64,000 bases of DNA. Origin: Plotosus lineatus. Lineage: Eukaryota; Chordata; Actinopteri; Siluriformes; Plotosidae. The DNA is taken from contig CM045731.1 in the NCBI GenBank assembly GCA_024760905.1, positions 19,090,001-19,154,000 on the forward strand. The letters run 5' to 3'. The position numbers and the translations under genes were made by a program. Below, one piece after another: positions 36,048-47,398 of the stretch (its first letter is position 1; each line of letters begins with the position of its first letter). The notes beneath the pieces were generated by a model. It did not search any database, was not told the DNA's origin, and worked only from the letters and a program-made list of their open reading frames with translations.

Positions 36048-38258
36048 TTGCTTCTTCTTTTCCTTTCGGCTGCTCCCTTCAGGGGTCGCCAAAGTGAATC
36101 AGTATTTAAGGTTCTCCACCTTCTCTGCTCTCTTTAACCTCACCGTTCCTCTTGGGTCTGTCTCGTTCACACACATGTATTCTGTCTTACTGAGACTAAC
36201 CTTCATTCCTCTCCTTTCCAGGGCATACCTCCATCACTCTAGATTTTCCTGCACTTGTTCTCTGCTCTCACTACAGATCACAATGTCATGTGCAAACATC
36301 ATAGTCCATGGGGATTCTTGTCTAACCTCGTCTGTCAGCCTGTCCATCACCATAGCAAACAAGAAGGGGCTCAGAGCTGATCCTTGATGCAGTCCCACCT
36401 CCACCTTGAACTCTTCAGTCACGCCGACAGCACACCTCACCACTCTCTTACATCTCTCATACATGTCCGGCACCACTCTAACATACTTCTCTGCCACTCC
36501 AGACCTCCTCATACAATACCACAGTTCCTCTCTCGGCATCCTATCATATGCTTTCTCCAGATCCACAAAGGCACAATGCAGCTCCTGACCTTCTCTGTAC
36601 TCTATTAACATCCTCAAAGAAAACACTGCATCTCTGGTGTTCTTTCTTGGCATGAATCCATTCATCAGGTCTTCAAAGTACTCTTTCCATCTTCCCAGCA
36701 CACTTTTGTCATCAGGCAATACATTCTCCTCTCTGTCCTTAATCACTCTAACTTGCTGCACATCCTTCTCATCTCTATTTCGCTGCTGTGCCAACCTGTT
36801 TAAATCATTTTCTCCCTCCTTACCGTCCAACCTAGCATACAAGTCATCATACGCCCTCTGTTTGGCCTTTGACACCGCAACCTTCGCCTTACACTGTGTA
36901 TCCCTGTACTCCTGTTTACTCTTTTCAGTCCTCTAAATGTCCCACTTCTTAGCTAACCTCTTCCTTTGTACACACTCCTGCACTTCCTCATTCCACCACC
37001 AAGTCTCCTAATCTACTTTCCATCCAGAGGACACACCAAGTACTCTCCTACCTGTCTCCCTGATCACATTAGTTTTAGTTGTCCAGTCATCTGGAAGCAC
37101 ATCCTAACCACCCAAAGCCTGTTTCAACTCCTCCTTGAAGACAACACGACACTTTTCCTTTTTCAGCTTCGACCACTTTGTCCTCTGCTCTGTCTTTGTG
37201 TTGTTCACCTTCCTCCCCATCAACGTTATCCTGCACACCACCATCCTATGCTGTCTGGCAACCCTCTCACCCACTACTACTTTGCAGTCACTGTACTTCC
37301 TTGAAATTACATCACCTACATGTAGTGTAGTCTGATGTAGTCTACCTGTGTGCTCCTACCTCTGCTTTTATAAGTCATCATATGCTCCTGTCTCTTCTGG
37401 AAGAAAGTATTCACCACGGCCATTTGCATCCTTTTTGCAAAATCTATCAACATCTGTCCTGTGTTCCTGTCCTGGATACCAAACCTGCCCGTCACTTCCT
37501 TGTCCCCTCTGTTGCCTGCACCAACATGTCCATTGAAGTCTGCACCAATGACCACTCTTTCAACTCTGGGGGTACTTTGCATCACTTCATCTAACTCACT
37601 CCAGAATCTCTCCTTCTCTTGTAGCTCACATCCTGCCTGTGGGGCATAAGCACTAACAACATTGAACATCACGCCTTCAATTTCTAACTTGAGATTCATC
37701 ACTCTGTCTGACACTCTTTTCAATTCTGGAACATTCCTGACAAACTCCTCCTTCAAGATGACTCCTACTCCATTTCACTTCTCATCCACACCTCGATAAA
37801 ACAGCTTAAACCCTGCTCCTAAGCTTCTAGCCTTGCTACCTTTCCATCTGGTCTCCTGAACACACAGTATGTCCACCTTCCTCCTCCGCATCACGTCAGC
37901 CAGCTCTCTACCTTTTCCACTCATAGTTCCAACATTCAAAGTCCCTACTCTCAGTTCTAGACTCATGCCTTTCCTCTTCTCTCTCTGCCTATGGACACGC
38001 CTCCCGCCTCTCCTTCTTCGACCAACAGTAGTCCAATTTCCACCAGCACCCAGTTGGTTAACAGCACTGATGGCGGTTGTTGTTAACCCGGACCTTGATC
38101 AATCTGGTATGAAATTCTCATTGATGAGCCGCATAACAAAGTTGGCAAATGTTTTACCTTGGATGCCCTTCCTGACACAACCCTCTGTGTTTATCCGTGC
38201 TTGGGACCGGCGTGAGGATGAACACTGGCTTGTGCCCCCTTTCCTGGCTGCATTCTCG
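36048..38258 (-). mobile_element. RTE-clade LINE, copy D, internally deleted
   Basis: Reverse strand. Flanked by a 12 bp duplication at 36036-36047 and 38259-38270 ('aaagcac(a/g)agag'). Two deletions remove most of the C-terminal region (about 36095-36110) and the start of the RT, where ...YFEDLMN joins GFMPRKNTRDAV near 36662. The endonuclease (37316-37966) keeps VQETRWKGSKAR and GADFNGHVGAG, but the RT box is FAHDIVIC, losing the first aspartate. Defective in cis. Confidence 0.85.
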
Positions 38259-38572
38259 AAAGCACGAGAGCATGTATGCCTATTTTCAAAATGCGGTGCA
38301 TGCACATTTTGCGAACGGTCTTACACACTCTGATTGCGAGTGCAACCCACTCCCTTGCACGAATGAGCTCACAGATGCCCATGATTGGTTGGTCATTGCT
38401 GTGGGTAACAGGGAAGTGAGCATATGCCAGCCATCCCTCCCTCCCATGAGAGTTCGGCCAATTAGCTAACATGGTCTCATGGTCACTGACGGCTGTGGCA
38501 TTAAACCGGATTCAAACTTGAGATCTCTTGGTTAATCGACATGCACCTTGACGATGCGCCACTCAGGAGCCC
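38259..38572 (-). repeat. SINE-D, 5' part (split copy)
   Basis: Continues from 36047: 'gatgcccatgattggttggt' in the body and the tRNA-like head near 38510-38560 ('cattaaaccggattcaaac'). Confidence 0.75.
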
Positions 38573-38574
38573 GT

Positions 38575-40249
38575 ACCATGTTTATATGGGTCATCCACTG
38601 CATAATTTGCGTTTTTATCTGGTTTCACTCAAAAGGCGATAAAAAATGTTCATCTGAGGATGGGTTACCTTTTTGTAATCCATAAACAACTGTTTCGCCA
38701 TGACAAAGGCTGTTTAATTATCTGCTCACACTCAAACAAAAGCTGTGGCTGTTCCTTTGCTAGTTTTGCGATTAAGGAGCTACAAATTCCCTGGTGAATT
38801 TTATCCAGCGATAAATTTAAAACCTCAAAGGATTTTGCAGCTAAAGCTCATCCTTAAGAGTTTTTGAAGCAAGCAGATTATTTGGAGTATCTGCCACAAA
38901 CATCCCCATGTAACAGGTGTTATTAAAGGAACAAGAACGTATGAGAATGAGCCCATTAATTGATGTTAACATCAGAGCCATGCTCAGAGCTGCTGTTTGA
39001 AATTATTAATCAACACTTCTCTTGTTTTCGGATATAAATAATCATGACAAATAAAACATATTGAGAATATTAATCGGATTCAACAATTAGAGTAAACAGG
39101 GAACCATGAAAATAATTATCAAATGCTTCAGTTGATTCTGTCTGGCTATGTTGAACAATTTATTAAGTTGAGCTCCGTTTTCCATACGCCACCCAGCACG
39201 ACGACGCACTTCAGTGCTGCCCGTCGGCGGCATCTGAATAAATAAGAAACGCTTTGACAAATGATCAAATGTAAAACTGTTTCCTCATTATAAACCAACA
39301 AGCTGGAAAATTACATACTCTATACTTAAGATTAAGCTTTGATTTTTTTTTTTTTTGCTTGAAAGATGTAAAGTTCCTGGAAGGTAAAACAGTGGGAACG
39401 TGGTGTATGGGTTTGTGTGTGTATGTGTCTGTGTGTGTGTGTGTGTGGGCGGGAGGGGGGCTGCGAAAATTCAGGTTCAGGGCTTTGTAAGAGCATGAAG
39501 AGGTGCTTCAGATTCACATGCTGAGAAGTGGCATGGTGGCTCAGTGGCAATCATTTCACTCCACCCACCATCCATAGGAATCACATAGCTAGCTGATGCA
39601 TCAGAATTCTTGGATTACTATTGCCATTTTGGCAGATTTTGACCAAAATATGGACTGAGGATATCTGAGTATCTGTGCTGTATACATTGCAGATGTCATG
39701 TTTTATTAGAAGTAATGAATGGCAAAGCATACCTGACAGTCACGGTGTACATTTTAACCAACTTCGAAATCTACAGTGATGTCCGGTCGACCATGTACGC
39801 CTCAAGGACGCATTCATGGTGGCCACACATTAATGGATCCTGACCTTGAAGCACATTAAATTTTAACATGACCAACCTTTCTGTGAATGAAAGCCATGCC
39901 CTCCTGATTTTCAAGGTGGCTCCTCAGCTCTGATGTAATTTGAACTGAGCTGCCTGGAGCATTTACAGCAGAGATTGTCCAAACCTGTTCCTGGAAATCC
40001 ACCTTAGTGAAGGTAGAAAGGTAGTAAGCTACACCATGTCCACCAGATCATTTAATCTAGACTTAATGGGCTACTGAATAGCATGAGCTTACAGTGATAC
40101 CCAGTATTATAGCAGTTTAAAAACAGTCCACTAAAATGTGTACCAGAGAACCATTTCCATAAGTAGCGAGTGTGGTTACAAGAAAACAGTGATTATGGGG
40201 AACTCTACAAAAGCAGGGGATTATTCAGTGATGATGTGCTTTAAGGCAG
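38575..40249. other. Repeat-poor block, possible conserved non-coding DNA
   Basis: 38600-39300 has no recognised repeat and many TAAT/ATTA cores. A short GT run is at 39410-39450. No coding exon was found. Confidence 0.35.
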
Positions 40250-40537
40250 TAGTGAAACGGTAGTAAGGTGCTACATCACTGATCTCAAAGTCAGGGGTTC
40301 AAGTCCCACTATCAATGGATTTTCACTGTTGTCTCCACAGTGCAGATAACTGGGTTATCAAAGAATTGTGTGTTCATGCAAAAGAAACACTGCTGACTTT
40401 CATCAAGAGTAGCTGCATAGCCCTGAAATGGCCTGGCGAGCTGTCCAGGGTGTACTCTACCCACGCCCAGAGTCGACTGAGATGGGTGTCAGCCTCCCTC
40501 GGCCCTAATTAGGATTAAACGACTCAGAAAATGAATT
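40250..40537 (+). repeat. Chimeric SINE: SINE-A head and body with V-SINE tail
   Basis: Decayed head, B box 'ggggttcaagtccc', body 'gcagataactgggttatc', then at 'gccctgaaatggcctggcg' it becomes V-SINE 3' sequence ending 'actcagaaaatgaat'. Confidence 0.75.
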
Positions 40538-40579
40538 TAGAATAATAGTATCAATGTACTCTGAGATAGTACGTCACTT

Positions 40580-40720
40580 ACCACCATTCCTATGATGAAA
40601 CATTGTGGCGGTGGCATCATGCTGTGGTGATGCTTTCTGTTCTCAAAACTTGGTTGCATTTATCAGGGTGTATAGAAAAAGCAAAATACAGGAGGATGCT
40701 ATGAGAGTCCCTGCTTGTGT
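40580..40720 (+). pseudogene. Tc1-type transposase fragment
   Basis: A forward frame reads MMKHCGGGIMLW, a stop, then CFLFSKLGC. This matches the KHGGGSIMLWGCFS block of Tc1 transposases. The Trp-Gly position has become TGA. No ends were identified. Confidence 0.6.
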
Positions 40721-40721
40721 T

Positions 40722-41490
40722 TGCATTTTGATCTGAATCTTACTGTTGATAAATGTGATGTGCTCATGCATTCTGTGTGCATGTCGGATAGTGTTAAAAG
40801 AGAATTTGCAATTTCATTATTTATGGTACAAACTATTGTCAGGCAGTCCTGTGATATTATGATCATAAATAACACAGAAAATAAAATAGGTGCATGACAG
40901 CTTTTTTTATAAACTGAAAATCATTAATAATTTGCCTGCGCCACATCTGGCCTTCTTACGCGGCATGTCATTGGCTGTCATCTCGTATAACTTCCTTCCA
41001 AAGAACTGTCAAGGAGAAACAGCAACCAATATACAAATCTGATTGGCTAATTGCGTTTCTAGCGGATGGCAGAAAGTAAAACCTGAACAAACATCCTGTT
41101 TGTCATGTTTCAGACCAGTTAAAGAACATGATGAATCAGAATGATGAGATTCAAACTTCTATAAAAAAAGTTACTACCCAGAAGCCATATTGTTCACAAT
41201 ATATTTGATTCATAAATAGCATTTTTATTTTATACAGAAAACATTGAAAAGACGATTGTGTTGAAGCTTGTTTACAGGTTCAGCGTGCCACACAAAATAT
41301 ATATGAGAGAAAAAATTGCTTGTTTTTACACTGTTTGCAAAGAAAGAAAAAAAAATTTCCACAGAAATTAATTAAGCCCTTGAGCTGATGTCATGTTGCA
41401 CACCAACCGTTTGGTAAAATATGCCATCAGCAGAACATTATCTTTCTTTGAATTTCAAATGTGCTTAAGATGCCTATTATGTCTGAAAGT
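40722..41490. other. Unassigned sequence
   Basis: No gene or repeat family recognised. Confidence 0.4.
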
Positions 41491-41492
41491 AA

Positions 41493-41660
41493 GTATTCAT
41501 TCATTCATTCATTCGTTCGCCAAACTACTTTATTCTACTAGTCTCACAGGAAGGCTGGAGCTTCTCTCAGTCAACTCCGGTACACCCTGATCAGCTCACC
41601 AATCTATCATAGGGGCCAACACACACACACACACACACACACAAACCCAACCCTGCAAAC
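41493..41660 (-). repeat. V-SINE, 3' half
   Basis: Reverse copy: ATTC repeat tail, 'gtctcacaggaaggctgg', 'acaccctgatcagctcacc', then a CA run. Confidence 0.65.
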
Positions 41661-41690
41661 TCATTACTGAATGATGTCATGCTATTTATG

Positions 41691-42436
41691 CAGTGGTACC
41701 TCACCTTACGAAATTAATCCGTTCCAGAGCTTTTTTCTTAACTTGGATTTTTCGTAAATTGAACCGCATTTTACATGTAAAATGTGTGCTTCGTTCCAAG
41801 GCCCCCAGTACTACCCCTAAACTCTTTAAAAATTATAAAAACATATCTTTTAAGACCTTCTTTGCTTCAATATCGTACCGATGGTAGACAGGTTGGCCAT
41901 ATTCCTTTGCTATATCACTCAACCGCATGCCACGAGCCCGCTCCTTTTCACTTGCACCGGAAATCACACGCACGCGTGTGTGTTGATCATGTCTTCTTAG
42001 CAGAGTTATAACCATACAGATGTTTATGGAAGGTTAAAAGCCCGAGTTAAAAACCTCATGAAACAACAGTAATCTGTCAAATGTCGTTGAACACGGTCCT
42101 TTACATGAAAAGCATTATGGGAGATGCAGCTCCATAATAGCCAATGGGAAGGAGCTGCGTCATCTCTCCTAGCCGAAGGGAGGTGCGACATCCCTCCTAG
42201 CCAATGGGAGGCCAGCAGGGCGGGATGTTGGGAGATACCCAATGGGAGGGGCTGCGTTATCCTTCCTAGCCAATGGGAGGTCAGCGGGGCAGGACGTTAG
42301 GAGATAGACAATGAAGAGCAACTCGTGCATTGTTTGAATGGCACGCTTCGTATCCAGAGACAAAAAATTTTGGAAAATGTTTTTCATAACCTGGATTTTT
42401 CGTTTGCTCGGACTATCATAAGGTGGAGTACCACTG
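41691..42436 (-). mobile_element. Tigger/pogo-type element, deleted derivative
   Basis: Left end 'cagtggtacctcac', right end reading 'cagtggtactccacctta' in reverse. A reverse frame (41833-42015) keeps ARGMRLSDIAKEYGQ, part of the transposase helix-turn-helix region. The rest of the transposase is missing. Near the 5' side (42120-42310) a segment containing 'agccaatgggagg' is repeated in tandem. It is a sibling of the element at 53436. Confidence 0.75.
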
Positions 42437-42469
42437 TAGTTCTATAGCATGAGGGAAAAAAAAAAAGCG

Positions 42470-42792
42470 TGCAGCATAGTGGTGTAGTGGTTAGCATGTC
42501 GACCTCACAGCAAGAAGGTCCTGTGCTCGGGAGTTGTGTGAAAGTTGTTGTGTGATGCCCCGCCCCCTTGCAAGGGCTTGCCTTGGGCAATCTGGTTTCC
42601 TCTCGCAGTTCAAAAGCAGCCAATTGGCTGTTCCAAACTACCTCAATAGTGTGAATCATTGTGTGTATGTTGTTTTGCAACTGTCTGGCAAGCTGTTCAG
42701 GCTCTACCCTGCCTTCACCTAATGTCGGCTGAGATAGGCCCCAGCCTCTCCGCAACCTTAATAGGATTAAGTGATTTGGCAAATGAGCAAGA
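42470..42792 (+). repeat. V-SINE, full length
   Basis: Head 'gtgtagtggttagcatgtcg', 'cctcacagcaagaaggtcc', core 'atctggtttcctctcgcag' and the 3' end 'aggattaagtgatttgg'. Confidence 0.8.
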
Positions 42793-43775
42793 ATAAAAGT
42801 CAGATGCACATGGAGCAAGGGAAGGTTAACGGAAGGTAAACAGTCAAGATATTGAAATGTCAAGAGGAAACCGACACTGAAGGAGATGTAAATAATCAGA
42901 AACACTGTACATCATACTTGAGGCTCCCTGTTATTTTATTGAGTTACACTTTTAATGATAAACAACTAAAATAAACACATCCATCACTCACCCTAAATTT
43001 ATATTTCATCCTGAGATCAGGGAACCAGAGCCACCTGCATCCTGTGACATTTGTGACTGACGGACAGGGAGATGTGGATGTATCCTTCACCTTTACATAA
43101 TTTTCTCTTTCTCTGTCAATCCATTCCCTGGCAGTCCCCCTAACACCCTCCATTCACACTAAGTAACACAGCAGTAATAATTCACATTAATACCGCCAGC
43201 TGTTGTGGATATAATATTGTTATCTGATCAACACTCAAAACAGTGAATTAAGAAAAAGTAGAAGAGGTCGAGCTCAATTTCCCAGCACAAATTAGGGCAG
43301 ACAAAGAAAGAGGACAAGAATCACCAGAGAATGTTAAAATGTGTAAAATGAACTGAATTCAGACATTCGATGATTTCTACTTTCTCTCGTGCTGGTACAG
43401 AGGGCTTGGCACTGCTAACTGATAGTGACCCAATAACCCTTCCAAAGGGTTCGGTCCAAAATGAAGAGCACAAGGCCGAGATCCAATACAAGAATGAGGC
43501 TATGAACCGGTTTAACCAGTGCCGTCTCGCACGAGTGGGAGAATTGAAATCTAGGCTGTAAAATGAACCCATGGAGTGTAATTATGTAGGACATGGACTG
43601 AATTTTCTGACCAAGAAGGATCCAAAATGAAAAACAGCTTTTCGTAAGCTGTATCACACCAGAAAAAAGTATACCGCATCTGTGAAATTGACATCATTTC
43701 AAAAGTATTAGTACAAACAAGGTTTATTCAGGTGCAATTAAATAAATAAACAAACAAACAAAGCTTAGGTAGGTA
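42793..43775. other. Unassigned sequence
   Basis: The 83- and 80-residue reverse frames near 43320-43657 overlap in different frames and carry no known motif. Not called as genes. Confidence 0.4.
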
Positions 43776-44066
43776 GTCTGTTGGGCTTTTTTACACCGGA
43801 GCCTCGTGGCTCATCAGGCTGGTGCTTATACCTGGTTTTCGTAGTGTGTAGCTACCAGGAGTTCAACTCCTTCTGGATGGGACTTTAGTCGTAGGTTACC
43901 TTCCCAGTATATTTTACTGGTGCCCATTTATACTGCTGGGTCAACAGAGGAACACTTGAGGTGGAGACCTTGGCCAGTAGTCTTAGCACAGTGGGGGTCT
44001 AACTGGGATTTGAACACACAACCTCCCGATCATGAGCCCAGCATCACTACGCCACTGGTCCCACTT
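43776..44066 (-). repeat. SINE-C, full length
   Basis: Reverse copy from 'gtctgttgggcttttttaca' to the head 'actacgccactggtcccac'. It serves as an uninterrupted reference for the split SINE-C near 3.6-4.9 kb. Confidence 0.85.
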
Positions 44067-44069
44067 AAA

Positions 44070-44577
44070 CAAAGCTGAAGGAAATATAAATTCCGAAGGT
44101 ATCTTTAATCTCACACACATTTTCCAAAGCGTTTACGAAACATTTCTGCCTTATGCAGATTCACATAGAGAGAACACTGCTGCTTTATTTGTGGGCACAT
44201 TCATGTGCTAAGCTAAGGCGAAACCTTGTGTGTTGACCCAAGTATAAAACCTTTAAAAATCTACACATCCTTATATGGTCGACACCCACCATACTGATAT
44301 CCGACCATTCCTGCATAACAACAAGCCATCAATCAAGCAGCACTAAATCAGGATGCATATTATTACTTCATATCAGCACTAAATAGACAGCTCATAAACA
44401 ACATGAATCTGAACAACACACCTACAAATGAGTCCTTCTGCCTTCAGGTCACCTTCATGTTGTGCTCGTATCTATAATTATCAAAAGCTGAACGAATCAA
44501 CACTTTGTTGGTATGGGTTTGGGTGGAACTTAAATTCTACTTGGGGCATATTAGCGTTTCTGCGAGTCTTTCTGGAG
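44070..44577. other. Unassigned sequence
   Basis: No gene recognised. The last 8 bases (44570-44577) are the left target duplication of the next element. Confidence 0.45.
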
Positions 44578-44879
44578 CAGGGGTCGGCAACCTTTGCCAT
44601 TCAACAAGCCATTTGGACCCGTTTTCCACAGTAAAGAAAACACTGGAAGCCACAAATCCTTTTTTGACATTTAAAATCAAATAACACTGCATATAATGTT
44701 TTTCCTCTTTTTCCTGAATGTTAATATAAAAAAAAAACAATGTGTTGCATTGATTTGAATGACTGCAGAGACAATTAAATTACAAGTCTGATTGCAACAA
44801 AAAACATTTAGATTCAAAAAAAGACATTGAATGAAAAGTTACTTTCAATGAAAATTTCCGAGGTCTATTTGTGCCCTGA

Positions 44880-45229
44880 GGCAGTGGTGGTCTGGTGGGA
44901 CAGGTGCTGGATCACTGATCCCAATGTTGGGGGTTCAAGCCCCACTCTCCGCAGTTGTCACTGTCCCCCCAGTGCAGCGAACTGGGTTATCAATGGCCAG
45001 CCATGTCTCTTACTGTCTATGAGAGGTTCATGTAAAAAAAAAAAAAAAAAAAAAAAAACATTGCTGACTTTCGACAAGAGTAGCTGCATATCCGTAAGTG
45101 TCTTCCTGCCCTGCGATGGCCTGGCGAGCTGTCCAGGATGTACTCTGTCCTACCTGGAGTCGGCTGGGATGAGCACTAGCCTCCCCACCACCCAAATAAG
45201 GATTAAATGGTTAAGAAAAGGAATGAATG
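44880..45229 (+). repeat. Chimeric SINE: SINE-A head and body with V-SINE tail, A-run inside
   Basis: Head 'gcagtggtggtctggtggg', body to 'gtgtcttcctgccctg', then V-SINE 'cgatggcctggcgagctgtc' to 'aggattaaatgg'. An A-run at 45037-45058 has grown at the body's native 'gtaaaag' site. Confidence 0.85.
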
Positions 45230-45643
45230 TATTCATGTCCTTCTTGTATTTTTTTAAAGAAAAAAAATAGCTTTCCCACAAAGCGAGGGATGGGATGCAG
45301 CCAGATGTGTTAACGGGTTGGGTAGCCTACCCCCCATCACTCCCTTTGTTGCATTTTCTTTTTCTTTATTAATTATATTAAATGTTGTTTTGTCATAGTT
45401 TTAATTTACAAAAAAATGACAGCAAGACAGAAAAGTACACGAAGACTTATTTTAGGAAGGAGCCTGCTCAACATTCTTTTAAATAATATTAATGCTTAAT
45501 ACTGCACTGACCGACCCATTCTCAGAGTGAAGACTAAACCAGTCTTATTTTGTCACTGGGACGAGAGTTATTTAATAGACTAAATTCGCATCTTGGCTCG
45601 CGCAGAGCATCATGGGATCGCAACTACCATACAAGCTACCAAT

Positions 45644-46061
45644 ATGGTGGAAATAAACCTTGATGTGGATGAGAACTGCACTATCGATACGTTCAATTTA
45701 TGGAAAGTTCCCGACCTTCGAGCGTATTGTATACGTAGGGGTTTTCCCGGTTCTTCCCGCAAGCATAAAGATGAACTTGTTGCGCTTGCATTTGCGGCGA
45801 CGTTACAAAAGCTACCTATAGTTTTGTCAAAGGCCGAGGAATGTAAACAAATCCATCGTGACTATGCCAGCTTGTTGAGATTTGGAGTGGATGAGGAAAG
45901 CGTGACAATTCCCGACCGCTTGGGACTTGAAGACGGCTGAGAGACAGAAAATGACGCCTTGTCGAAGTGGCCCCTGTGTATGTACACTGACATAGCGGAT
46001 TTTTTGTTAATGAAGGACCAGGCACCCCTACAAGCACGACTTCATAATGACTATAAAGAAG
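45644..46061 (+). pseudogene. SAP-like first exon with an in-frame stop
   Basis: The frame from ATG at 45644 encodes MVEINLDVDENCTIDTFN, then LWKVPDLRAYCIRRGFPG, a short helical segment like the SAP/LEM DNA-binding fold, then HKDELVALAFAA. It stops at TGA 45938-45940, yet the same frame stays open for 40 more codons (including WPLCMYTDIADFLLMKDQ and ARLHNDYKEG) up to a strong splice donor, AAG then GTACAT, at 46061/46062. The TGA probably replaces a TGG. From memory, fish genomes encode related N-termini in proteins with a YqaJ-type nuclease or SWIM finger; I could not verify that. No second exon was seen downstream. Confidence 0.55.
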
Positions 46062-46262
46062 GTACATACAAGTTTGACAGATGTCACTGAGTGATCTGAC
46101 AGCTCTTGTTTGTCTATTTTACAAATTAACACAACAGTAATTTTCAAGATCTAAGTCTATGATATTTAATGACGGCATTGCCAATTTTTATGGTAATTTA
46201 ACAGGTAAATAAAAGGTAATGTGGTCTATAGGGTCCATGAATTCGAATAAAGAACACTTTAA

Positions 46263-46469
46263 TTATAAACTTGCTGCTTTAATCCAACGTTTGTGTCCCT
46301 CCGGATCCTTCAGCTTGGTAGAGAAGGTAAATAATGTGAATGGCGGCGGACATGTACACGCTTTAGTCCCAAATTTGCAGGCATGTATACTGCAAATTTC
46401 CTTTTTCCAATGCTCGAGATGATGAATGCCGTTCCCACAGTTCACTATGGCACAATGCGCACCTGGCAT
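46263..46469 (-). CDS. THAP-type zinc finger exon (partial gene)
   Basis: The reverse frame starts MPGAHCAIVNCGNG and continues WKKEICSIHACKFG, then PPFTLFTFSTKLKDPEGH and KRWIKAASL before TAA. The N-terminal C-x4-C pair, the Phe/Pro-rich strand and the DPxxxKRW motif are THAP hallmarks. The closing Cys-x2-His pair is missing, as expected if the exon ends near KAAS; the donor there is weak, so the 3' limit is uncertain. THAP domains bind DNA and occur in P-element and Kolobok transposases and in host THAP genes. It is on the opposite strand to, and points toward, the SAP-like exon. It may be a dead fragment. Confidence 0.6.
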   Translation of the reverse strand: MPGAHCAIVNCGNGIHHLEHWKKEICSIHACKFGTKACTCPPPFTLFTFSTKLKDPEGHKRWIKAASL

Positions 46470-46710
46470 ATCAATAATTTAAGGCTTAAAGCGGGCTTTA
46501 AGTGACAGGTGTTAGGATGTGTTTACATACAAAAGCAAGTGGCTATAAGAAAGTTTGGTAGTTATGACCTTTGGATCAGCTGTTGGGTCACGTTCCCCAC
46601 ACATGTGCAGTCGTAATGCGAATTTGGTCTATTCAGAGACTGCTGTGCATAAACCAAATCTCATCCACCGTCTCTTACCTCCGCTGTGATTTCCGTTCCT
46701 GGATTACAGG

Positions 46711-46841
46711 ATTAGTATGTATGTATGTGTATTATTGTATATGTCTCTAGTTTGCACCCCATACTGATGGTACCTCAAGAGCCTGTAACAGTGAATTTCT
46801 CCATTGTGAGATTAATAAAGCTGTATCTATCTATCTATCTT
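46711..46841 (+). mobile_element. Rex1-type LINE 3' tail
   Basis: 'gtttgcaccccatactgatg' to 'gagattaataaagctgtatc' plus TCTA units. Very short and 5' truncated. Inserted inside the hAT-ended element. Confidence 0.85.
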
Positions 46842-47398
46842 ACCCCGACGGCGGAAATCTCGCTCGCTTGCTGCGCTACTGCTGGGATGGAGAGAACACT
46901 CCTTGCCATGAGCACAAGGGTTTGGAAAAACCGTGGCATGCTCCCTCAACCAACACAGTAGATTAAAAACACTGAGACTCTCAATGTAGCTGATTAATAT
47001 AATGATAGCCATATCCACAAGAACACACACACAATCACCCCGCCCGCACTCGTGACTTAATTTTCATCTATGTGATTTTCAATCCTAAAAGAGTGGTTGT
47101 GCAAGGTTACCCGCCCGTTGCAGGACTCTGCCTTAGGTAGATTCTCCCCTCATTCAAAACTGGTTTAACTCTCTACCCCTGGTAGCCAGGACTGCTTCCA
47201 TTGTGAGTAAATAAGCAGCATTTTCTTTTTGGAGTTGTTTATTGTTATGCAGTGGTCTTTGTATATGAAGCACGTTTGCACCCATCAGCTACCGTAAAGT
47301 ACACATTCCTTATTTTTAAAAGCCATGGAGCCACATCAGAGAGGTGAAAGAGCCGCATGAGGCTCCAGAGCCGCAGGTTGGTGACCCCTGTTCTAGAG

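Larger units (their letters stand above)
44578..47390. mobile_element. hAT-ended element carrying SAP-like and THAP-type exons
   Basis: The left end 'caggggtcggcaacctt' and the right end, which in reverse reads 'caggggtcaccaacctg', are hAT-type terminal repeats. They are flanked by 8 bp 'ttctggag' (44570-44577) and 'ttctagag' (47391-47398), one mismatch. The 2.8 kb interior has no recognisable hAT transposase. It contains a chimeric SINE (44880), an SAP-like exon on the plus strand (45644-46061), a THAP exon on the minus strand (46263-46469) and a Rex1 tail (46711). Either the hAT end pair carried captured gene pieces, or another element inserted into a non-autonomous hAT. Confidence 0.65.

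Noticed and set aside
42384..42905. 173-codon reverse frame
   Set aside because: It runs across a V-SINE and unrelated flank with no domain. SINE-derived frames of this kind recur throughout the window.
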